DNA of 35,890 nt from Candidatus Anaerofilum excrementigallinarum (GTDB lineage: Bacteria > Bacillota > Clostridia > Oscillospirales > Ruminococcaceae), in the NCBI GenBank assembly GCA_019115305.1, contig DXDW01000028.1, forward strand, positions 1-35,890, in the 5' to 3' direction. The translations under genes were made by a program, and so were the position numbers. The notes below the pieces were generated by a model. That model was not told the DNA's origin. It saw only the letters and a list, made by a program, of their open reading frames with translations, and searched no databases. Position 1 is the stretch's first letter. Each line of letters begins with the position of its first letter. Positions 31,197-35,890 of this stretch are shown here, one piece after another.

Positions 31197-32090
31197 TTAC
31201 TTGGCGTCGCTGATAAGCTCCTTGATGGAGGCCACAGTGCCGGCCAGGTTCTGCATATCGCTGGGGATGATCAGCTTGGTAGCCTTGCCGTCGGCCACCT
31301 TGGCCAGGGCTTCCAGGCTCTTGAGGGCCAGCACCTGGTTGTTGGGGGCGGCCTCGTTCAGCAGCCGGATGGAGTCGGCCAGAGCCTGCTGCACCTCGCG
31401 GATAGCCTGGGCTTCACCCTGAGCTTCCCGGATGCGCTGCTCGCGCACGGCGTCGGCCCGCAGGATGGCGCTTTCCTTTTCGCCTTCGGCCACCAGAATG
31501 GAGCTGCGCTTTTCGCCTTCGGCCCGCAGGATGGCTTCCCGGCGCTGACGCTCGGCCTTCATCTGCTTCTCCATGGCGTCCTGGATCTCGGCCGGCGGGA
31601 TGATGTTCTTCACCTCAACCCGGTTGACCTTGATGCCCCACTTGTCGGTGGCTTCGTCCAGGATGGAGGTGATCTTGGTGTTGATCACGTCGCGGCTGGT
31701 GAGGGTGTGATCCAGCTCCAGCTCGCCGATGATGTTGCGCAGGGTGGTGGCGGTGAGGTTTTCAATGGCGGACAGGGGACGCTCCACGCCGTAGGTGTAC
31801 AGCTTGGCGTCGGTGATCTGGAAGAAGACCACGGTGTCAATCTGCATGGTGACGTTGTCGCGGGTGATCACAGGCTGGGGCTTGAAGTCCACCACCTGCT
31901 CCTTCAGGCTCACCTTTTTCACTACGCGGTCGATGAAGGGAACCTTCCAGTGGAAACCGGCGTCCCAGGTTTTGTAATAGATACCCAGCCGCTCCACCAC
32001 ATAAGACGTGGCCTGGGGTACGATGGCGATGTTGGCGATGACGATCACCAGGGCGACGATGAAGATGCCCAACAGGATATAACCGAACAT
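31197..32090 (-). CDS. SPFH/Band 7 (stomatin-like, QmcA) membrane protein
   Basis: 297-residue stomatin/prohibitin-type scaffold protein. One N-terminal membrane helix (residues ~3-25) is followed by the Band 7 domain: YVVERLGIYYKTWDAGFHWK, VVDFKPQPVITRDNVTMQID, LRNIIGELELDHTLTSRDVI. An Ala/Glu/Arg-rich coiled coil (about residues 175-250, with EGEKESAILRADAVREQRI) and the AIREVQQAL tail complete the usual layout. Such proteins form large ring-like assemblies in membrane microdomains. The gene lies 36 bases after an NfeD gene, and SPFH and NfeD proteins are a conserved pair. It is the last gene of the padR operon. Confidence 0.95.
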   Translation of the reverse strand: MFGYILLGIFIVALVIVIANIAIVPQATSYVVERLGIYYKTWDAGFHWKVPFIDRVVKKVSLKEQVVDFKPQPVITRDNVTMQIDTVVFFQITDAKLYTYGVERPLSAIENLTATTLRNIIGELELDHTLTSRDVINTKITSILDEATDKWGIKVNRVEVKNIIPPAEIQDAMEKQMKAERQRREAILRAEGEKRSSILVAEGEKESAILRADAVREQRIREAQGEAQAIREVQQALADSIRLLNEAAPNNQVLALKSLEALAKVADGKATKLIIPSDMQNLAGTVASIKELISDAK

Positions 32091-32126
32091 AAACGATACC
32101 TCCTCAAATTGGCTTTATAAGGATAT

Positions 32127-32951
32127 TTAAACCGGCACAGCGGTGTGTTCCGGCACGACCTCCAGAGTCGCGCTTTCCACAGCCGTCACGATGCACCAGC
32201 TTCCTTCCGCAATGGTTTCGGCAGACCGGGCTGCCCAGTCCACACCTTCCAGCCGCACCCGGCCGGGGGAATTGGGGGTAATGGTGCGGATCACCTGGGC
32301 CTTTTTGCCCACGTTCAGCTCCGAGTTGGTGGGCTGCTGGCGGGGGGTGACGTATTTGCTCACCAGCGGCCGGGTAAACAGCAAAGTGAGCAGCGAAACC
32401 GCCACAAACACCGCCATCTGCACCAGCACCGAGTCCATCACCACCGATACCAGCAGAGCAACCAGAGCGCCCGCTGCAAACCAGATGGATACCAGCCCCA
32501 CGGTGGCGATCTCCACCGCCACAAAGAGCACGCACAGAACAAGCCATACAATGGTACTCACTGACATATCAAACACCTCGCTCATTTCAATGGCGGTGCT
32601 GTCGGTGACCATTTCCACCACCCAGGGAAGAAACAGGGTAAACAGTCCCCAGCAGCACAGCGCCGTGATAAACAATAGTAAAATGGATTTCAGGGTATGC
32701 AGCCGCCGGACATACCGCCGCAGTTCGGCGGGGGAAAGATCGGCCAGGGCCTGGTCGGCGATTTCGGTGGGGGAACCGAACTGCTGGCACAGCTGCCCGA
32801 AGGTGGCATGGGGGTTCTGCTCCAGAAATTCCTCCACGCCTATCTCCAGGGCCTCCACAGCCCTGCGCCGCACCGAGGGGGAACACACCAGCCCCTGGCG
32901 CACCTGGCGGAAGTATTCCCGCGCCGCCGGGTTTTGCTCATAAGATTTCAT
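32127..32951 (-). CDS. HAAS (DUF1700)-like / NfeD fusion membrane protein
   Basis: 274 residues in one open frame. Residues 1-~85 are a soluble helical domain like HAAS/DUF1700 proteins, the usual partners of PadR regulators (VEEFLEQNPHATFGQLCQQFGSP, EIADQALADLSP). Hydrophobic helices follow (about 88-113), then an NfeD protein from about residue 129: VWLVLCVLFVAVEIATVGLVSIWFAAGALVAL, two more helices, and a C-terminal OB-fold-like domain (NVGKKAQVIRTITPNSPGRV). An internal ATG at 32567 has GAGGTG 6 bases upstream and would give a normal 146-residue NfeD. The gene start overlaps padR by 14 bases, so it is coupled to it. Domain calls come from pattern reading; a sequencing error joining two genes is less likely because no frame change is needed. 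Confidence 0.85.
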   Translation of the reverse strand: MKSYEQNPAAREYFRQVRQGLVCSPSVRRRAVEALEIGVEEFLEQNPHATFGQLCQQFGSPTEIADQALADLSPAELRRYVRRLHTLKSILLLFITALCCWGLFTLFLPWVVEMVTDSTAIEMSEVFDMSVSTIVWLVLCVLFVAVEIATVGLVSIWFAAGALVALLVSVVMDSVLVQMAVFVAVSLLTLLFTRPLVSKYVTPRQQPTNSELNVGKKAQVIRTITPNSPGRVRLEGVDWAARSAETIAEGSWCIVTAVESATLEVVPEHTAVPV

Positions 32952-33297
32952 CCTCTTTCAGCCCTCCTTCACTGCTCCGCAGCAGGTCCAGAATACCTCG
33001 GTTGATATCGAAATATTCCTTGCGGATCTGAGCCAGATACGCTTCGCCCTCCGGCTCCAGGTGATAGTACACCCTGGTCCGCCGCCGGTTGACCAGCTCC
33101 TTGCGCTCGGAAAGATAACCCTTGTCGGACAGGCGATACAGGATGGGATACAGAGACCCCTCCTGCAGGGTAAACCTGCCCTTGCTGCGCAGTGCCATTT
33201 CCTGCGAAAGCTGGTAGCCGTACATGTCCTGCCCCTGCAGCAGGCTGAGCAGCACCAGCTCCACCGTGCCGCGCTTGAGATTGTCGCACACGCTCAT
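32938..33297 (-). CDS. PadR-family transcriptional regulator
   Basis: 119-residue short PadR repressor: a winged HTH plus one C-terminal helix. Typical stretches are LKRGTVELVLLSLLQGQDMYGYQLSQEM, GRFTLQEGSLYPILYRLSDKGYL and the wing RRTRVYYHLEPEGEAYL. The 215-residue track ORF reads upstream through the promoter; ATG 33297 with GGGAGG about 10 bases ahead is used. It is first in padR-HAAS/NfeD-SPFH and overlaps the next gene by 14 bases. PadR/HAAS pairs are generally thought to form signal modules in which the HAAS protein influences the regulator. Confidence 0.93.
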   Translation of the reverse strand: MSVCDNLKRGTVELVLLSLLQGQDMYGYQLSQEMALRSKGRFTLQEGSLYPILYRLSDKGYLSERKELVNRRRTRVYYHLEPEGEAYLAQIRKEYFDINRGILDLLRSSEGGLKEDEIL

Positions 33298-33330
33298 GGA
33301 TGCAGCCCTCCCTTTGTGGTTTCTGCCTTC

Positions 33331-33359
33331 ATTGAAGCACAAAACAGTGCCGCGGTCAA
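33331..33359 (-). promoter_or_regulatory. Promoter of the padR operon
   Basis: On the minus strand TTGACC and TTCAAT with a 17-base spacer. It lies about 35 bases before the padR start. Confidence 0.6.
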
Positions 33360-33424
33360 TACTTTGCCAAAAAAAATATTGAAATGCACAAATCAACTGC
33401 AAAAAATCCGGCGAAATATCCAAT

Positions 33425-33463
33425 AAAAAAGGCGCCTGCCCGCCAAAAAGGGCGGACAAGCGC
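33425..33463 (-). terminator. Terminator of the GH13 gene
   Basis: On the minus strand GCGCTTGTCCGCC pairs with GGCGGGCAGGCGC (two G-T pairs), then CC and six T residues, about 20 bases after the stop codon. Confidence 0.88.
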
Positions 33464-33481
33464 ACAAAATTGGAAAAACGA

Positions 33482-35302
33482 TTACCAGTCGTTGGTGACG
33501 ATGGCAAAGCCCATGGGGTTGACCTCCAGGTATTTGCCCTGCACCTGGCACAGCCGGGAATGGGCCGACCGGTTGATGAACACATCGGCTACCTCGGTGG
33601 GGCCGGTGCGGCGGTAGTGCAGGAAATCCTGCTGCACCTCCAGCATTTCCAGGCTGCCCTCGGCAAAGGCGTCGCTGCTGCGGCGCAGCTGGGCCAGCTT
33701 GCGCAGAATGGAGCGCACCCGCTCCTCCTTGGAATCCCAGTCGAAATAGCCCCGGTTAAAGGGGTCGCGGTAGCCCTGCATGGCAACCTCGTCGCCGTAG
33801 TAGATGCAGGGAACCCCCGGCAAGGTGAAGATCATGGCGTAGGCCATGCGCAGCAGCACGATGCCGTATTCGTATTGCTGCATATTCAGCCGCCGGCCGC
33901 TCTGCCAGTAGCGGTCGTGGCCCTCGCTGCTCTCCCCGGCCAGGTAGGTGATGGCCCGCTCGGTGTCGTGGGTAGAGATGAAGTTCATCAGAGTGTGCAG
34001 AGCGGGGGCGGGGTAGTTTTCGCAGATGGACATGATCTGGGCGGCGGTTTCCTGGCCCGAGGCGCCCTTGACGAAATTCAGCACCGCGTTGCGGAAGGGG
34101 TAGTTCATCACCGCGTCCAGGCCCTGGCCCAGCAGATAGGTACGGCGCACGCCGTAGCTCCATTTGTTGGTGGCGTCCTCCCATACCTCGCCCAGCAGGT
34201 ATTTGTCCTGGCCGTGGCGCTTCACCGCCTTGCGGATGTCCTCGATGAAGTCGTCGGGCAGCTCGTCGGCCACGTCCAGCCGGAAGCCCGAAGCACCCAT
34301 GGACATCCAGTAGTCGATGACGCCCCCCTCGCCGCAGATGAATTCCCGGTAGGAGGGGTCGTTTTCGTTCACCTCGGGCAAAGTGTCAAAGCCCCACCAG
34401 CTGCGGTAGCCGCAGGCGTAGTTGGGGGAAAAGTCGTACCAGCTGCGGTAGGGGCTGTTGGGGTCGCGGTAGGCCCCGCCGCTGCCGTAGCGGCTTTCCT
34501 TGTTGAAATAGAGACTGTCGGAACCTGTATGGCTGAACACGCCGTCCAGAATAATGGCAATGCCCGCCTCCTTGGCCTCGGCGCAGAGCTTGGCGAAGTC
34601 CTCGTTGGTGCCCAAGAAGGGGTCGATCTTGCGGTAGTCGGCGGTGTTGTACCGGTGGTTGGCGTGGGCCTCAAAGATGGGGTTGAAGTAGATGCAGGTG
34701 ACGCCCAGTTCCTTGAGGTAGGGCAGCTTCTGGCGCACGCCCTCCAAATCGCCCCCGAAATAGTCCATGTTCAGGTAGCCTTCCTTGCTCTCGTTGGGCC
34801 AGAAGTAGGGCTCGTGGGTCTTGTTGGCCCGGTAGATGCGGTCGGCGTAGGGCAGGGGCTTGTTTTTCACGCCCTCGTAAAAGCGGTCGGGGAAGATCTG
34901 GTACAGCACACCGCCCCGGAGAAAAGCCGGGGTGGTAAAATCCTGGTCGTATACCGTCAGCTGCCAGGCGGGGCCGTCCTCCCGGGAGAGGTAGCCGTTG
35001 CCGTCGCTGTCCCGGAACACCTTGGCGTAGTCCTTCCACAGATCAAAATAGTAGAAGTAAAGCCCGGTGAAAGGCAGACTGAACTCCACCGTGAACCGAT
35101 CGGAGCCGTTGAGGGGCTCGATCTTCTCCATGGTGTAGTACCGGGGCTCGTGGGCATCCCGCCAAAGGCGCAGACGGGGCTCCTGCACCCCCATTTCCTG
35201 GGGGACAAACAGGTTGATGCGCACCGGCTGGCCCTGCCGCAGGGCGCCGAAGGGGGTTTTGCAGCCGGTAAACTGGCTGTTATAGAATTTGGGCTGTTCC
35301 AC
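33482..35302 (-). CDS. GH13 alpha-glucan hydrolase (neopullulanase/cyclomaltodextrinase-like)
   Basis: 606-residue cytoplasmic alpha-amylase-family enzyme without a signal peptide. An N-terminal beta-sandwich (about residues 1-125) precedes the barrel, as in neopullulanases and cyclomaltodextrinases. Catalytic regions are ILDGVFSHTG, GFRLDVADEL (nucleophile Asp), YLLGEVWED (acid/base Glu) and NFISTHDTERA (transition-state Asp). It probably trims maltodextrins or branches released by glycogen phosphorylase, whose gene lies just upstream on the same strand. The track uses TTG 35323, but that codon lies 5' of the AGGAGG site (35311-35316); GTG 35302 is 8 bases after it and gives MEQPKFYNS. It has a structured leader and its own terminator. 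Exact bond specificity is open. Confidence 0.9.
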   Translation of the reverse strand: MEQPKFYNSQFTGCKTPFGALRQGQPVRINLFVPQEMGVQEPRLRLWRDAHEPRYYTMEKIEPLNGSDRFTVEFSLPFTGLYFYYFDLWKDYAKVFRDSDGNGYLSREDGPAWQLTVYDQDFTTPAFLRGGVLYQIFPDRFYEGVKNKPLPYADRIYRANKTHEPYFWPNESKEGYLNMDYFGGDLEGVRQKLPYLKELGVTCIYFNPIFEAHANHRYNTADYRKIDPFLGTNEDFAKLCAEAKEAGIAIILDGVFSHTGSDSLYFNKESRYGSGGAYRDPNSPYRSWYDFSPNYACGYRSWWGFDTLPEVNENDPSYREFICGEGGVIDYWMSMGASGFRLDVADELPDDFIEDIRKAVKRHGQDKYLLGEVWEDATNKWSYGVRRTYLLGQGLDAVMNYPFRNAVLNFVKGASGQETAAQIMSICENYPAPALHTLMNFISTHDTERAITYLAGESSEGHDRYWQSGRRLNMQQYEYGIVLLRMAYAMIFTLPGVPCIYYGDEVAMQGYRDPFNRGYFDWDSKEERVRSILRKLAQLRRSSDAFAEGSLEMLEVQQDFLHYRRTGPTEVADVFINRSAHSRLCQVQGKYLEVNPMGFAIVTNDW

Positions 35303-35324
35303 CAGAGATTCCTCCTGTTCCAAA

Positions 35325-35408
35325 CCGGCTGAGGGTCAGCCGGCGCTTCGGGGCGGGCGGCACAGGGGAAAAGCCCCCGGGACAAGCTGCGCCCCGTCCT
35401 GCCGAAGC
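35325..35408 (-). promoter_or_regulatory. Structured 5' leader of the GH13 gene
   Basis: On the minus strand GCTTCGG (35408-35402) can pair with CCGAAGC (35351-35345), enclosing a GGGG/CCCC stem-loop and other GC pairs. Next comes a perfect CCGGCTGA-CCC-TCAGCCGG hairpin (35343-35325), then TTT, only 9 bases ahead of the AGGAGG site. It matches no riboswitch family I recognise. Confidence 0.45.
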
Positions 35409-35422
35409 CTTATAGTAAACCA

Positions 35423-35455
35423 GAAAAAACTGCGCAGGGAAAATTCCCTGCGCAG
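35423..35455 (-). terminator. Terminator of glycogen phosphorylase gene
   Basis: CTGCGCAGGGAA pairs perfectly with TTCCCTGCGCAG and is followed by seven T residues on the minus strand. Confidence 0.95.
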
Positions 35456-35477
35456 CAAAGACGAGCAAAAAACCGGA

Positions 35478-35890
35478 TCAGCGCACAGGGCTGGTATGCC
35501 AGATGTCCCGTGCATACTCCTGCACGGCGCGATCGGCAGAGAAGATGCCGCTGTTGGCGATGTTCATCAGGCTCATGCGGTTCCAGGTCTCGCGGTCCTG
35601 ATACAGGCTGCAGACCTTGGCCTGGGCCTCCCGGTAGGAGCGGAAATCGGCCATGACCATGTAGGGATCGCTGCCCCGCAGGTTGTTGACGATCTCGTGG
35701 AAGCTCTCGCCGCCGAAGCCCTTTTCCAGGAAGTTCAGCACTTCCTGGGCCACATTGTCGGTGTTGAGGAAGCTGGAGGGATGGTAGCCCAGCTGCTTGA
35801 GCCGGTTGACCTCCTCGGTGAGCATACCGAAGATGACCTCGTTCTCCATGCCGGCGGCCTGGGCGATCTCCACGTTGGCGCCGTCCAGGG
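35478..35890 (-). CDS. glgP: Glycogen/maltodextrin phosphorylase, C-terminal part (cut by window edge)
   Basis: The last ~137 residues of a GT35 phosphorylase, which releases glucose-1-phosphate from alpha-1,4 glucan ends. The frame stays open to the window edge and reads LDGANVEIAQAAGMENEVIF, the conserved active-site segment near the C-terminus. Also typical are DPYMVMADFRSYREAQ and WNRMSLMNIANSGIFSADR. The PLP-lysine motif lies outside the window. The track's Met at 35873 is internal. It ends at a strong terminator before the GH13 gene, so the two are separate units with related tasks. Maltodextrin phosphorylase (MalP) cannot be told from GlgP with this fragment. Confidence 0.94.
   Translation of the reverse strand, partial: LDGANVEIAQAAGMENEVIFGMLTEEVNRLKQLGYHPSSFLNTDNVAQEVLNFLEKGFGGESFHEIVNNLRGSDPYMVMADFRSYREAQAKVCSLYQDRETWNRMSLMNIANSGIFSADRAVQEYARDIWHTSPVR

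Noticed and set aside
1-35890. Defence island, prophage or transposon remnants
   Set aside because: No integrase, transposase, toxin-antitoxin, restriction or CRISPR-associated gene is seen, and base and codon use look even across the window.

Overview
The window looks like chromosomal DNA from a GC-rich anaerobic member of the Bacillota, most likely class Clostridia and near the Ruminococcaceae/Oscillospiraceae (Gemmiger or Faecalibacterium type). This is inferred from the GlgC/GlgD glycogen pair, a stand-alone ThiT thiamine S-component, a PerR/rubrerythrin pair, strong AGGAGG ribosome sites, sigma-A type promoters and GC-rich codon use. I see no phage, insertion sequence, CRISPR array, tRNA or rRNA. 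Nearly all DNA is accounted for by 32 coding regions, one of them cut by the right edge.

Layout. 1-0.93 kb: a CorA-like Mg2+ channel with its own terminator. 1.2-7.3 kb: a glycogen synthesis operon glgB-glgC-glgD-glgA, in which GlgB carries a histone-H1-like Lys/Ala/Pro tail. 7.35-9.2 kb: ilvD behind a consensus promoter and a structured leader with a terminator-like hairpin. 9.3-14.6 kb: a TetR regulator divergent from an ABC ATPase and a 1238-residue FtsX-type permease with a very long extracytoplasmic coiled coil; a clean inverted repeat lies between the two promoters. 14.7-16.3 kb: cardiolipin synthase. 16.4-18.7 kb (minus): a hydroxyacid dehydrogenase and a CCA-adding enzyme. 18.8-20.5 kb: a small anchored protein and an aldo-keto reductase with a ferredoxin-like tail. 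20.6-24.9 kb (minus): glyA, an esterase, rarA and an SseB-like protein.

25.1-27.9 kb: endonuclease III, then a perfect consensus promoter, a TPP riboswitch and terminator ahead of thiT, then a cytidylate-kinase-like protein and a small DUF2007-like protein. 27.9-30.0 kb (minus): a putative heavy-metal/manganese exporter and perR-rubrerythrin. 30.1-30.9 kb (minus): a two-TM mini-protein translationally coupled to a sugar O-acetyltransferase. 31.2-33.3 kb (minus): padR, a HAAS(DUF1700)-NfeD fusion and an SPFH/stomatin gene. 33.5-35.9 kb (minus): a neopullulanase-like GH13 and the 3' end of glycogen phosphorylase.

How it fits together. The ends of the window hold opposite arms of glycogen metabolism, synthesis at the left and breakdown at the right, on opposite strands. 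The middle holds regulated membrane and stress modules, each with its own local regulator (TetR, PerR, PadR) or RNA switch (TPP). The most unusual items are the GlgB tail, the wall-length coiled coil in the FtsX permease, the HAAS-NfeD fusion with a probable internal start giving free NfeD, and a recurring design of short 5' leaders with a terminator-like hairpin just ahead of the ribosome site. No complete new system of the defence type was seen. All calls come from reading the sequence; no database search was run.
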